DNA of 64,000 bases from Sepiola atlantica (GCA_963556195.1 OY744529.1:64243080-64307079); one strand, 5' to 3'. Shown: positions 11,868 to 22,868, counted from the first letter of the stretch. The notes: generated by a model not told the origin, from the sequence alone. Made by a program: numbers and translations.

Positions 11868-12362
11868 TGTTTATATGTTTAAGATTTACTCCTAAATTAA
11901 TTAACTGATCATTGTGAATTTTGGAATACAGCTGCTAGGTGTAAGGGGTTGTAATGTGAGCTATATTTAGTTTTATTCGTGAAAATTTAGATGCCTCCGA
12001 TCTTTACAAAATGTTAACAATAGGTTAATAAATATTCCCCAAATTTTAGGTTTTTTTTTAGTATTTTAAAAGGTTGTTAGAGGGGATAATATGGGCACAA
12101 CCTCCCATTTAGAAAATTCAAATATTTCAGATTTGCATTGAATTTTAAACTTAAGCCTTAAATTTTAGATGTCTTTTAGAATCAAAATCATGTAATGAAT
12201 TTTGATCAAAATTAGAATAAGGATTCTTGACATAGGGTTTAGTATCATTATATCTTCATTTTAATCTTCATAAGGGGATATATAAGTGGTGCAAAACTCT
12301 TCCGTTCATGGTGTGGGGCGGGGGATTAATTTTACCTTTCCTGGGACGAGTATTCTTGCAGT
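11868..12362 (-). repeat. Long dispersed non-coding repeat (inverted copy of 61945-62545)
   Basis: Read in reverse complement, this segment matches 61945-62545 block after block: gtaaaattaatccccc, agttttgcaccactt, aagatataatg, agaatccttattc, aattcattaca, gcaaatctgaaatatt, and the end cagttaattaatttagg. The two copies are clearly diverged. No coding frame; class unknown. Confidence 0.75.
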
Positions 12363-12369
12363 TTAAGAA

Positions 12370-13170
12370 TAAAATGCAACACAGTTATCTTTTTACATGG
12401 TTCCTGAACAAAATAAATTTTAGTTAAAATAAATTATACATTATTACTTCTAGAATTTTTAATCCACTGTTGGTGCAATGGGATTTTAAAATACTGATAT
12501 TATTTTTGGATTTGATCTCCAGGTCATGTATTTTAATACTTATTAGTTTAAAAAAATATTTTGCACATGTAGAATGTTCTTTTTATGCTAGACGTTTTAA
12601 TGTAATTCTTTGATTGTACCTGATACATGCTGAAGGATGATTCCAAATTTAAATAATGAGAATAAATCAGTGATCGCTTAGTGACAACATACAGCAGGTG
12701 ATGTTCCCAAGACAAGTCTTCCCAGATTTCCAGGATGATGATGACCATCATCGCTAATATTCTTATACTTATTCGTATGTTAATTTTGATCTATCCTCCT
12801 ATGATACACCCCGCATTCCCAAGGGTTCTGCATGCTAAATACAGTATAATTCTGACGAATACTTTTGGAGACTTTAAGTGTTTATCATTATGAATTAGTA
12901 GTATTAAAGGTATTAATAGTAGCAACAGCTATCTTATTGACACTCAACATACCATGGATTCTTCATGCCAAAAATGATGAAATTCTGTCCAATAGTTTAG
13001 GTACATATAAGTATTTTTAATAGTAGTAATTCTAACAGTTAACCCCCCCCCCCCCCCCCACATATGATATAATCTGGTCTTTCAAGGATACTTCATGTCA
13101 GAGTTGGTACAATTATGTTTAGTTTTGGAGCCTATAAGTAACCAATAAACAGAAAAAAGCACAGACATAA
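12370..13170. other. NBR1 intron 5: no gene, poly-C tract
   Basis: AT-rich sequence with a run of 17 C at 13043-13059. Several short diverged repeats contain 'gat(a)cttcatg(c/t)' and 'agtattaatagtag'. No ORF or RNA gene recognised. Confidence 0.55.
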
Positions 13171-13177
13171 AAAAAAA

Positions 13178-13604
13178 TGCTTGTGCTGTTTAGCGGCCGT
13201 ATTAAAAAATTATTTTTTTATAAAAACAATATCATATACTTATTCAGTGTTATATTCTTACTCACTGTACAAAAAAGTAGAAATAATTATCCACTAGAAC
13301 TTTAATTACAAGTATTTTTCCATTCTGCGTATCATAACAGCGACTCGTTCACTAAGCCTCCTCCATCTTCTTTCTTAAGAAGATTTCAAGGGCAGATAAT
13401 TGAAATCTTAAGAAAGAAGATTGAGGCTTAGTGAACGAAGTGCTGTTATGATACGCAGAATGGAAAAATACTTGTAATTAAAGTTCTAGTGGATAATTTT
13501 TTCTACTTTTTTGTACAGTGAGTAAGAATATAACGCTGAATAAGTATATAATATTGTTTTCATAAAAAATAATTTTTTAATACGGCCGCTGAACAGCACA
13601 AGCA
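13178..13604. mobile_element. Foldback MITE, 427 bp, just upstream of the ZZ exon
   Basis: The arms (about 13178-13385 and 13395-13604) are near-perfect reverse complements, from tgcttgtgctgtttagcggc at one end to gccgctgaacagcacaagca at the other, with a very short central spacer. There is no ORF. It lies in intron 5 and ends about 175 bp before the acceptor of the second ZZ exon. Confidence 0.9.
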
Positions 13605-13779
13605 CCAATGCTTAATTATAATATAGATTATAAACTTACATTTATCCTGATGTTTGCAGTTAGACTGGAATTTGTTGTTGAAGATGGTATGTTTTTCACA
13701 GTTATAGTTGTTTCATCTTTGTTTGTTTTTTCATTTAAATGGCTAAAGCAAGAATATTCTTTATCTTTGTCTATTTCAG

Positions 13780-14028
13780 CAATTGTTTGGATTATGACCT
13801 TTGTGAACAATGTGAAAACCAACCTGGAATGCACAACCCGAATCATGTATTTTTGAAATTGCGTAGACCCTGTCGCCTTGCTGGTATGATAAATGAGATG
13901 AAACCACTTTTGCAATATGTACTCTACTCAGATGTGGCGGATCAGATACCCCCACCGCAACAACCTTATTCAGTGATTGCCTATGAAAACATTCCAGAGG
14001 ATCTGCGTCGCCAGTACAAATACTCCAA
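13780..14028 (+). CDS. NBR1: NBR1 exon: second half of ZZ finger plus linker
   Basis: Begins (G)NCLDYDLCEQCENQPGMHN and completes the ZZ finger with C205, C211, C214, H221 and H225, so all eight expected zinc ligands are present. After LKL comes linker ending EDLRRQYKYSK. The acceptor is atttcag and the donor gtaaga; the last two bases (AA) form Lys with the next exon. A 427-bp foldback repeat ends about 175 bp upstream of this exon. Confidence 0.96.
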
Positions 14029-14305
14029 GTAAGAATGTTTTAAAATTTCAATGTCATGATTATTATTTGTGTCTATAAAGTATTTTGATAAAAAGTTTGA
14101 TATAAAGTGGTCTGATGTTATTGTTTTGTTACATGATGAACCTGTGACTCATTGGGTCACAACCACTACCTCTATTTATTCTACTTTGATTTCATTTGAA
14201 AATTCATAAACTGTGACAGATCTGTAAGACATTCTTCTTGCATAATTAAAAACAATGAATCTCTATTTCTATATTATTATTCTTATAAAGAAGTTTTATT
14301 ATTTT

Positions 14306-14366
14306 GTCATCTAATTTACTTATGTGTTTGTGGTGTACACAGACACACATATGTAAATTAGGTGAC
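14306..14366. repeat. Short inverted repeat (22-bp arms)
   Basis: gtcatctaatttacttatgt is the near-complement of acatatgtaaattaggtgac, with a short spacer. It could be a tiny MITE remnant or hairpin. Confidence 0.7.
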
Positions 14367-14589
14367 AATGCTGAAGAAAAGAGTCACTGTTTCTTTAAAT
14401 GTTCACAGAAATATTAAAGAGTGGTTGAATCAACATAGTGAGAAGGGTCGAGAGAAATATATAGCTAGCCTGAAGAAAGAGAGATGGGTGATTTGTTCAG
14501 TTAATTATAAATTACGGCTAATTAGAACAATCAGATTTTGTGTGAGTATATAGGAAAAAGCCTTAGAGGAAAAAACGTTGATCAACTCA

Positions 14590-15205
14590 CATTTAGTCAT
14601 CATCAGTTTGACGTCTGTTTTACATGCAGGCATATGTTAGACGGCTTAAAGAAATTGCCTTCCAAACTAACCTATCTCTGCTCAGGTCTTTATTTATCCT
14701 TCTTTCTCTTAAGTCCATTTTTATCACTTCCTCCCATGTTTTTCTTGGGCTTCCCCTGTGAACTGAACATACTCTACTAACCAAAGAACTCTCATCCATT
14801 CTTTCAACGTGACCATACCATCAAAGTCTCTTATTCTGCACACATCTCCCTATACTTTCTAGATTTAATCTTCCTTTGAGGTCATCAGAACTAAGCTTGT
14901 TTTTAAGATTCACATTACACATCCATCGTATCATTCTCATATCATTTTTCTTCATACAACACATGTCCTCAACCCTCACTGGCCAGGTTTCACCTCCATA
15001 CATCATTACACTGCGTATACGTGCCTGACAGACTCTTCCCATTGGTCAACAGTGATAATACTCTGCTGGTTAGTAAAGGCAGTAGTTCCCTGAACTTACT
15101 TCATGCATTCCTAACTCTTGCAATCACACTAATACCTGCTTCAACCTGTGCTCCAATGATATCACCAAGATAACAAAACTTCTTGACAACCTCAAGTTTT
15201 ATAGT
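14590..15205 (-). mobile_element. LINE 3' part (family A, 'GSETWP' type), minus
   Basis: The minus-strand frame 15042-14821 reads GRVCQARIRSVMMYGGETWP followed by VRVEDMCCMKKNDMRMIRWM and a LDSIGR-type segment. This is the C-terminal region after the RT domain of a non-LTR retrotransposon. The element ends at the family's 3' block (acatgcctgcatgt-like) followed by a TGATGA tail on the minus strand. It is 5'-truncated. Confidence 0.8.
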
Positions 15206-15274
15206 AAAAAGAGAAAAAATAATATATACATTAATATAGTAATATATATATATATATATATATATCTATTATAT

Positions 15275-15720
15275 AACGAACAATTGTGTGTGTATGTCCA
15301 GCTAAAAGTAAAAAAACTACAAAACAAACAGCCACAAAGTTGGTATATTCTTGACCGGCATTGCCCTGGAAGAATAATATCTAAAATTTAAAAAGAAATG
15401 ATTAATTCCTTAGAGGTCAACTAGGCCAGGTTTCGTTTTGAGGTCGGTTTTTCAGCCATTTCCAATCTTATCTATTATATAAAGGAGAGGTGAATGACTT
15501 ACATTATTAAGAGAGAGAAATGGGCTGGGCAGAGGTGAAAGAGGGGTGGGGAAGAGGGATGTGAAAAAACGGGAGAAAGAGAGCCAGATAGAATGACGGA
15601 TTGAGAGAGGTAGAGAGAGAGAGAAGTTTAAATATAAAGGTGTTACACACCCATTTTTTTTACCTCTTTTGTTTTGTTTTTTATGGCCCCAGGCAACGCC
15701 GGGTAGCCCTGCTACTATAT
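15275..15720 (+). mobile_element. Helitron-like non-autonomous repeat (copy 1)
   Basis: Starts near the block tgtgtgtatgtccagctaaaag, continues with acaaagttggtatattcttg and an internal GAGAGA-rich block, and ends at ggcaacgccgggtagccctg followed by CTA and a TA tract. Similar copies of about 440-450 bp lie at 37625 and 40877 in the same orientation. The GC-rich palindrome near a CTAG-like end suggests a Helitron-type terminus (inference). TA tracts border the copy. Confidence 0.6.
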
Positions 15721-15841
15721 ATATATATATATATATATAGTTATTGTATTGTTGTTTCCTAGATGTTAATCCAATGAAACTCCAGTGTTTATACAATCGT
15801 GCTCAATAACAAGTAGAGCTAATGTTTGTATGAATAAAAGA

Positions 15842-15845
<4 letters not shown>

Positions 15846-15882
<37 letters not shown>
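15846..15882. repeat. (TA)n microsatellite
   Basis: About 18 TA units. Similar tracts occur at 15242-15266 and 15714-15740 beside the preceding element. Confidence 0.9.
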
Positions 15883-15884
<2 letters not shown>

Positions 15885-16281
15885 TGATGATTCCTTTGTT
15901 ATGAAACTGTTAGTCACCATGCAAATTTAATCCTGTGTTTACCCTAATACATTTATATTCATGTATGCTCTATCTTTGATTTTGAGCACAAAACCTTGTA
16001 AATAAGGCAACTTATTAACTTAATTGTGACTCAAGAAATTGGATTACTCAGACTGAGCCCAACTTTGCTTGGCTTCACTCTGTATTTAAACTAACAAGAA
16101 ATGCCTCAGAACATTTAGTCAGACACAAAGATGTGACTCACAATCGTCGATTATTCACAAATAGTTTTAATTCTACGTTTTTGAAGGCCAAGTCAATAGT
16201 TATGTGAAGTAACTAGTAAGGCAGTCTTTTGATAATGAGTGACAGTATCTATTACCGGATAAGTTCCAGAAATGAATTTGT

Positions 16282-16450
16282 TTTTGAGTGGATTATACAT
16301 AGTGTAGAACAAAACCCACTCTCTCCACTAGGCAATTGATGATTGCAGATGCACAATGTGTACTATGTTACCGATACCTACCTAGTTGCACATGTTATTT
16401 TAGTGTTTTCCTTCCAGACGAGTTACCCCAACAAAGTTTGAGAGTCTCTA
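16282..16450 (+). repeat. Dispersed repeat family S (copy 1)
   Basis: Contains the blocks gaacaaaacccactctctcc, gatgattgcagatgcacaatgtg and tgttattttagtgttttcctt. The same order is seen at 26410-26585 and, in part, at 38495-38625. Short, non-coding and SINE-sized; class uncertain. Confidence 0.65.
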
Positions 16451-16490
16451 TTTACTACAATGAAGGTTAACTTAAGAAATGCCACTTACC

Positions 16491-16730
16491 ACCATTTAAA
16501 AAACAACTTATTGCATAAAACAATTTAATGTTTTTGTTTCAAAAAAAGAAACAACAAAAAACAATAACTTATAGTAAGTTGAATCCTAAATGCTAAACAC
16601 TGAAATCACATCTCATGTTGGATTTTTAATATGGCTGATATAAAAAAATCTAGAACATAGGGGAATAACTCTGTTTGTATTATGTCACAAGGGAGATAAC
16701 TATGTAGGTAATAAAAATGCAAATAAAAAC
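16491..16730 (+). repeat. Left terminal inverted repeat of the RT element
   Basis: Complement of 18542-18766 with indels. The best-conserved inner block is gtattatgtcacaagggag (16677-16695). It abuts a poly-T run before the RT frame. Confidence 0.75.
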
Positions 16731-16759
16731 TTTTTTTTTTTTTTTTGCAAAAAAATCAT

Positions 16760-18415
16760 CTCTGACGTCGCTAAGGAAAAAGGACGGTGGACTATGACCT
16801 ATTGCTGTTGGAAACACTCTTCGCCGTCTCGCCTCCAAAGTGGCCACACATCCTGTGATCCGCACACTGGCTCCCGAGTTGTCCCCCATCCAACTCGGTG
16901 TCGGAGTTTGTCGTGGAGGCGAAGCTGCAATACATGCTGTTAGCGCATTCATCTAGTACAAACAACAATGGCAGCAGGACCGTTTGCTGGTCAAGTTGGA
17001 TGTGAGGAACGAGACCATCTTCTAGAAACCTGTCTCCATCGAGCCCCTGCGCTTCATCCTTTGGCCCACACTGCATACACTAGTTCCAGCACCCTGATTA
17101 TAACTGACCCCACCCTTGAATCACAGTGTGGTATACAGCAGCAATGGGACCCCTTCTTTTTGCTCTGGGAGTCGACGATATCGCCCGTTCAGTAACTACA
17201 CCTTTGAACATCTGGTATCTCAATGATACAACATTTGGAGGCAGTTATGCAAATGTTGTTGAGAACCTCTTCAAAATCATCCCAGCCCTTGCTGCAATCG
17301 GGCTTGGGGTAAACCCTGCCAAGTCTGAAGTCATCAATATTGACTGTTCGACAAGAATTCTTCTCAGTGGCTGTCTCGCAAATCAGCAAAGTTTTAGATA
17401 GGGTTAACATCACCAATTGAGACAAACTCGTAATCCTTGGCTCCCCAATTTTCAAACCAGTGATCCAAGTTGACATCGACAAAAAAATTGCCAACTTTTC
17501 CAACATGTCATCCTGGCTTTTACTCATTGATAAGCATCCGGCACTTTTCCTCTCGCGCAACTGCTTTTGTATTCCAAAATTTTTATTTTTGCTACGTAGT
17601 GCGCCATGTTACCAGTTTCTGGTCGACCATAGCAGGCTGGATTGCGTAATTCGGGACTCAGCAATGGCCATCTGCAACATCAATTTAAGCTAACAGCTTT
17701 CCCATCATCGGCTGTTGATAACCTGATTGATGAAGATTGCCTGAGATTCGCGGTAGCTCTGCGCATAGGTTGTAGAGTTTGCAGCAGTCACAGGTGCCGT
17801 TGTGGCCAGCCGGTCAACATATACGGACTCCACACCCTTTCGTGTAGAAGGAGCGGCGGCAAATTTCCAAGACACAGCGCTCTCAATGATGTCGTCCGAT
17901 GAGCATTAGACATCGCTGGCTTCCCGTCGATCCTCGAATCGGTTGGCCTTCACAGAGGGGATGGCAAACGACCTGATGGCCTGACGGTGTTTCTCTTTAC
18001 AAACAGTAAGTCACTGATATGGGATGCGACTTGTGTCGATACTTTTGCGCTCTCGTCAGTGATAGAATCAGCAACAACACCTGGACATGCAGCAGCGTCA
18101 GCAGAGAGCCGCAAGCAGTCAAAATATGCTGATCTTCTCGACAGATTTGTATTTCAACCGATCGCTGTGGAGACGAGTGGAGTGATAGGCTCTGCCACAC
18201 GTGACTTCCTCGGCAACCTTGGTCTATTAATGACGCTCAACACCGGAGACAATCGTGAATTGTCTTGGCTTTACGAGCACCTCTCCATCGTCATTATTCG
18301 TGGAAACGCCTTGAGTCTGCTCTTGGCTTGCCAAGCCAGCCAAACATTCGAAAAAAAACTATTGACTGTGATACGATTATATATAAGGAATCAGGATTTC
18401 TTGATACTGAACTAA
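16760..18415 (+). pseudogene. RT with zinc-knuckle and nuclease-like C-terminus, inactivated
   Basis: Frames in order: RT finger region RKKDGGL*PIAVGNTLRRLA (about 16770-16955, one stop); palm around GPLLFALGVDDIARS and IWYLNDTTFGG (17126-17401), where the expected YLDD reads YLND; thumb-like SRNCFCIPKFLFLLRSAPC (about 17412-17693, shifted frame); then a C-terminus in the first frame (17642-18415) with a stop at 17900. The C-terminus has CRCGQPVNIYGLHTLSC (CxC...HxxxC) and KRPDG...WDATCVDT, resembling the zinc knuckle plus PD-(D/E)XK module of RLE-type retrotransposons. Stops, frameshifts and the D-to-N change show it is dead. Confidence 0.75.
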
Positions 18416-18541
18416 ACAATGTCCAAGTGACGAATAAGGGATTTATTAATTATTTATTGAATTTACTTAGTTTACTTTTACACCGAATGGATCAGTGCAA
18501 TATATTTGTTTCTTATTTTTTATTTGTGATTGAATAAAAAA

Positions 18542-18766
18542 CATTTTTTATTTTCCATTTTGTAAAAAATGTTAAGGATTATCTCCCTTCTGACATAATA
18601 CGTACAGTTATCTTCCTTCGCGTCTTGTTTATATCAACTATGCTAAAAATCGAAGCGGATGAGATATTTTCTCACCATTTCACGTGTCTGATTCAAATTG
18701 TTATAAATTACTGTTTTAAAAAATATAAATATAATGGTTTTATGCAACAAGTTTTGAAATGGCGCC
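18542..18766 (-). repeat. Right terminal inverted repeat of the RT element
   Basis: Reverse complement of the left repeat. The inner block reads ctcccttctgacataatac on the + strand. The outer end is near gttttgaaatgg, followed by a T-run and a G-run. Confidence 0.75.
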
Positions 18767-19006
18767 GAGCATCATTTTTTTTTGGGGGGGGGGTTCCTCT
18801 AAAATTAATGTTAATCTTCAATGAATATACAGATTGTCTAGTTTGTTAAAAAAAAGTTTTGTTTTATTAGTGTAAAAGTTTAACTTTCTTAAATGTATAG
18901 CATTTACTGATTTTGAATAGAAAATATATTATAAAATAGTCCCAAAAAGTTTGAAAATTCTTGAAATTTTAACTTTTAATTTATTTTAACTCAATATTTT
19001 GTTAAG

Positions 19007-19174
19007 GAACCATGTGAAAATGGCTAAAATGCTGAACCGAAAAAAGAAAGAGGAGAAATTGCTGGATCTGCAGAGAAGACATGAAGAAAAAGGCAAACGC
19101 TCATTCAAGCAATCACGTAATTTGCCCATAAAAAAAGAACGGCTTGACTTAGTTGATCCTATTGAAAATATTGC
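19007..19174 (+). CDS. NBR1: NBR1 exon: basic/acidic coiled-coil segment
   Basis: Reads (K)NHVKMAKMLNRKKKEEKLL and continues as a highly charged helix before VDPIENIA. It lies between ZZ and FW, where animal NBR1 has its first coiled coil. The acceptor is gttaag, a non-pyrimidine AAG chosen because it restores the split Lys codon. The donor is gtaagt, leaving GC of an Ala codon. Confidence 0.85.
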
Positions 19175-19455
19175 GTAAGTAATATATATAACTGTTGTTT
19201 TATTCATTTTTTTTATTTCTCTAATTAATTGTTATAAATACTTGTAATTAAAATGTTCATATTCAGTAATAGATTCTAAAATGGCCTGATTTATTTCCGT
19301 GTAAATTATCAGAATTTTTATTCATGGGAATAAAACCACAATTATCAGAAACATCTGTTTATTTCTTATTTATCAGAATTGTGTTTGCTTTTTTTCATAA
19401 AGTAATTTAAAAAATTGACATGTATCTTGAAGGTCAAAAGTTATCTTATTCATAT

Positions 19456-19735
19456 ATATATGCATTTTATTCAGGAGTCTTGTAAGTGGAAAATTTGTTG
19501 TCGTAGTGAATTACGTACTTGACTTGTTGATTAGATTTGGATGTGACCGGCTGTTCAATCATCCAGATACCTGTTTTGTCATCTACAACTCATTAGTGTG
19601 GCTAGATGTAGCAAGTGCATCCACACCAAGATTCGAAACCGGACGACTGGTCACATCCAAATATGATCAGTAGTCAAGTACCTAATACACTGCGCCAACA
19701 AACTCATCACTGACAAAACTACTGAATAAAATGCA
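19456..19735. mobile_element. Foldback MITE of about 280 bp
   Basis: tatatgcattttattcagga at the left end is inverted at the right (ctgaataaaatgcatata), and arms of about 100 bp continue through gatttggatgtgacc and ggtcacatccaaat. It sits in TA-rich sequence in intron 7, about 65 bp left of the mariner, with no ORF. Confidence 0.85.
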
Positions 19736-19800
19736 TATAACCCCTAAATTAAACTTAAATTAGTAAATAAAGTATCATTAAAAAATATATATATAACACA

Positions 19801-21052
19801 TTACTCAATAAGTACCGGGCCTGATATATAGATGGCACCACTAATAAAAAAAGATCGGATTTTTATAAAGTACTAACCTTCAAATGGTAAGTGTCAAAAT
19901 TTGAGCCCAATCGCATTATTAGTTTACAAATTATGTAAGCGAAGCTACTGTTGCAAATTTTCAAAACAATGGAAAAATCTGAATTTCGTGTTTGATAAAG
20001 CATTGCTTTCTGATAGGAAAAATACTGTTCAAGAAAATCAATGGCTTGATTAGTGTTATTTGGACTCTGCTCTGTCGGAAACAACGGTTAAAAGGTGGTA
20101 TGCTTATTTTAAACGTGGTCGTACAGAAACAAATGATGCCAAATGCTCAGGGCGCCAAAATTCGGCAGTTTTCCCAGTAAATATTAAAAGTTCACAAACT
20201 TGTTTTGGCCAATTGTAAATTGAAGTTGTGTGAGATACAGGTGGAGTTGAAGATATCAGAAGACATTGGTGTATTCACCATTTTTCATGAACATTTGTGA
20301 ATGAGAAAGCAGTGTTCAAAGTAGATACTGTGTTTGCTCACTGTTGATCAAAAACAACATGTCGACGATTCAGAGTGTTGTTTGCAACTGTTTCAACGCA
20401 ATAAAAACAATTTTTGTAAAAGAAAAAAAAAAAGCAATTTTTGTGTCAATATGTTACAATGGATGAAACATGAATGCACCCACTTCACTCTGGAGTCAAA
20501 TCGGGAGAAGACAGCAGCAGGTGAAGGCCGTCTAAAGCAACCAAAAACAAACATCAGCTGGCAAGGTATTTTGTGATGCGCAAGGTATTTGTTCATCAAT
20601 TACTTTGAGAAAGGAAGAGCCATCAATAGCAAATATTAGATTATTGCTGCGTTTGAAGGAAGAAATCATCAAAAAATGGCCACAAATGAAGAAAAAAGTG
20701 CTCTTTTACCAAGACAATGCACGTGTCACAAGTCGATCACAACAATGGCAAAACTACATGAATAACACTTCGAATTGCTTACATACCCACCCTATTCTCC
20801 GGATCTGATCCCAAGCGACTACTAGCTGTTTATAAACCTTAAAAGAATGATACAGAGAAAGAGATATCTGAAACTGAAGCATATTTTATGGCCAAAAACA
20901 AATTATTCTACAAAAAAGACATTGAATTGTTACAGAAGCATTAGAGAAGTGTTGCAATCAGTATATCACCCTAGAAGAGGACTATGTTGATGAATAAAGT
21001 CAAATTCTGCCTAAAAGTTGTTTTATTAGTTAGGCTTGTGACTTATTGAATA
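19801..21052 (+). mobile_element. Decayed mariner (Tc1/mariner) with TIRs
   Basis: The ends match: attactcaataagtaccggg at the left and ttaggcttgtgacttattgaataat at the right (inverse). Inside are mariner transposase pieces in shifting frames: an N-terminal HTH-like part (ALSETTVKRWYAYFKRGRT, about 20065-20125), TMDET followed by a stop (20457-20475), KKKVLFYQDNARV (about 20690-20730), YPPYSPDLIPSDY (20780-20820) and ETEAYFMAKNKLFYKKDIE near the end. QDN and SPD.xPSD carry the second and third acidic catalytic positions of a DD34D enzyme. Multiple stops make it inactive. Confidence 0.9.
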
Positions 21053-21419
21053 ATGAATTATGCAATCACAAAATATAACTTCAGTATTGGCAGACTAGAG
21101 TAGATGTGTCAATAGATTGATAGTAATTAAAATTTTCTATATCAATATTTCCAGTATTATTGTGTCTTGGTATTGTTAAAGAAAAAGGTCTGACCATAAT
21201 TAATAAAAATGTTGACATCTACAAAATGTCTCGGTAAAGTAGGTAAATGTATGAAAAACATATTTTTATGTTTTCCCTTTTTTTTCTCTCAAAATATTGA
21301 ATTTTAAAATTCAGAGTGCATCCTTCACATAGATAAATAAGTAATTATTTTTCTAATGTTAAAACCCAAAATTTTATTTATATTTTATGAGGAATAAATT
21401 TATTTACAAATATGGGATA

Positions 21420-21830
21420 GTCTGAAAGTCTTGTTAGCCCTACCAGAAAAGTAACAATAATAGATGAACAATCATTAAAGTGCACCCTGGTGCTACCAGA
21501 TCAGGCTGTCTGAAGATATTGGCTTCCTGACCAAAAATGCACCAAACATTGATGTTATTGTTTTTTCCTTTCTCTTTGCAAAACTCAATCATGTTCTGCA
21601 AAGCCAAAAACAAAAACAACAATTTTCTTTCTAAAAACAACTAAACAAAACACCATGAATAAATATTTCAAGATATATAGATCTTGAAGCATAAAAACTT
21701 TTAGCAAAATGACTGTATTCGGCATTAAATAACCCGAAAAAGGTTGATACGCCGTAAAACAACCAAGCCAAAGTGCATCTTCATAAAATATCATGCAGCT
21801 CATGATGCTGTATCATTTTGCACCATGAAA
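21420..21830. repeat. Dispersed repeat family F (copy 1)
   Basis: Blocks taccagatcaggctg, aatcatgttctgcaaagccaa and ttcggcattaaataacccg recur in the same order at 36410-36850. Non-coding; class unknown. It follows the mariner. Confidence 0.65.
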
Positions 21831-22154
21831 CGATGCTATTTATACAGACGTTATTGATATTTAACAATGTCAATGAAAGTATTGAATAGTAGCAGATGCG
21901 TCGAGGGACAGGATGAAAGTTGGAGGGGGTTGCACCGAGCAGAAATTGCACAAACTACATGATTTCCTGGCAAGCCCCTCTTCGCTTTTCCCTTCAGTTT
22001 CCTTGGCCTTTAGCTGGCGAGATTTCAGGGAGATAAGACATGGTTTGTACGCCTGGGGACGGCAGCCGAATTGTGGCCTGATATAGTGAAATCTAAAACT
22101 CTCTCTCTCTCACACACATACAAAGTTTTCCGTTCCTGTTCTTTATTTTTACAC

Positions 22155-22590
22155 TTATTCATCCCAAACAAGGCACATTGCCACTGGGACATAAGGGGCT
22201 ACTATTAGAGACCCTGCCTTGAGGGACACTATATAGGGAGTTGAGCAGCTAGATGTCTGTTCGCATTACATTTTAATTTCTGCATGTTAGTACAGTTAGG
22301 GAAGCAGGGAGAGAATTCCAAAGTTTAGTGGTTTGAGGGAAGAAACTATTACAGTAGTAAGCTTTCCGACATCCAGGGATCTCTACAGTGAAGGAGTGGG
22401 ACTTTACTGTTTGTTGGGGTAGTCGGGGGTATTTACGTTCTTTAAATAAACGTTTATAAACATAACAACAGGTGTCGGCTTGGTTTGTATCAACAGATGA
22501 AGGGTTAGCCGTGCTTAAAACTATGATTATGACAGCAATGAGAAGATCAATACACGTGCGTTTCTCAATAATCTGGCTTCACAATGACAA
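22155..22590 (-). mobile_element. LINE C-terminal fragment, minus
   Basis: The minus strand encodes a degraded VPLLHCRDPWMSE...FLPSNH*TLEFS then NCTNMQKLKCNANRHLAAQL. This corresponds to the 'FFP.T..LWNSLP...F...VNRHL' C-terminus of a CR1/L2-like LINE, from a subfamily different from the copies at 5000 and 28000. Confidence 0.65.
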
Positions 22591-22759
22591 CACACGTGTA
22601 TGAAGGACATTTTATACACCCATCGCTAAAGGGGTATATAAGAAAAGTGTATAAACTGAATCCATTACATGTTTTTTTCTATTACTGTATTACTTATTCT
22701 TTTATTGTTACTTCTGCTAAGGTAACAAGACCACCCTGTATATAGACATTATAATATAA

Positions 22760-22868
22760 AAATGGACCTTCTTTATGTTATTGAAAAACCTAATATACAA
22801 CTAGAATTTATTATTTCAATGATAACATAAAGAAGGTCATAAAATTAAAGTTCTAGTTGTATATTACT
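22760..22868. repeat. Interleaved inverted repeats just upstream of the FW exon
   Basis: accttctttatgttat (about 22768) pairs with ataacataaagaaggt (about 22823), and aatatacaactagaa (about 22793) pairs with ttctagttgtatatta (about 22850). The two pairs overlap as interleaved palindromes some 60-160 bp before the acceptor at 22926. Confidence 0.75.

Larger units (their letters stand above)
16491..18766 (+). mobile_element. TIR-bounded reverse-transcriptase element (degenerate)
   Basis: About 2.28 kb. The left terminal repeat (16491-16730) and the reverse complement of the right one (18542-18766) share a collinear series of blocks: ccattt, ttgcataaaac, aca.taa.ttata, ttgaatc, atctcat, gattttta, tgatataaa, and gtattatgtca.aagggagat. 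Between them lie fragments of one RT protein in several frames (16760-18415). Non-LTR elements normally lack TIRs, so either this is an unusual element class or an RT element inserted into a foldback transposon. Clear target-site duplications were not seen. Confidence 0.7.

Noticed and set aside
13628..13915. 95-codon minus-strand frame over the second ZZ exon
   Set aside because: It is antisense to a well-supported exon with all zinc ligands and has no recognisable domain.
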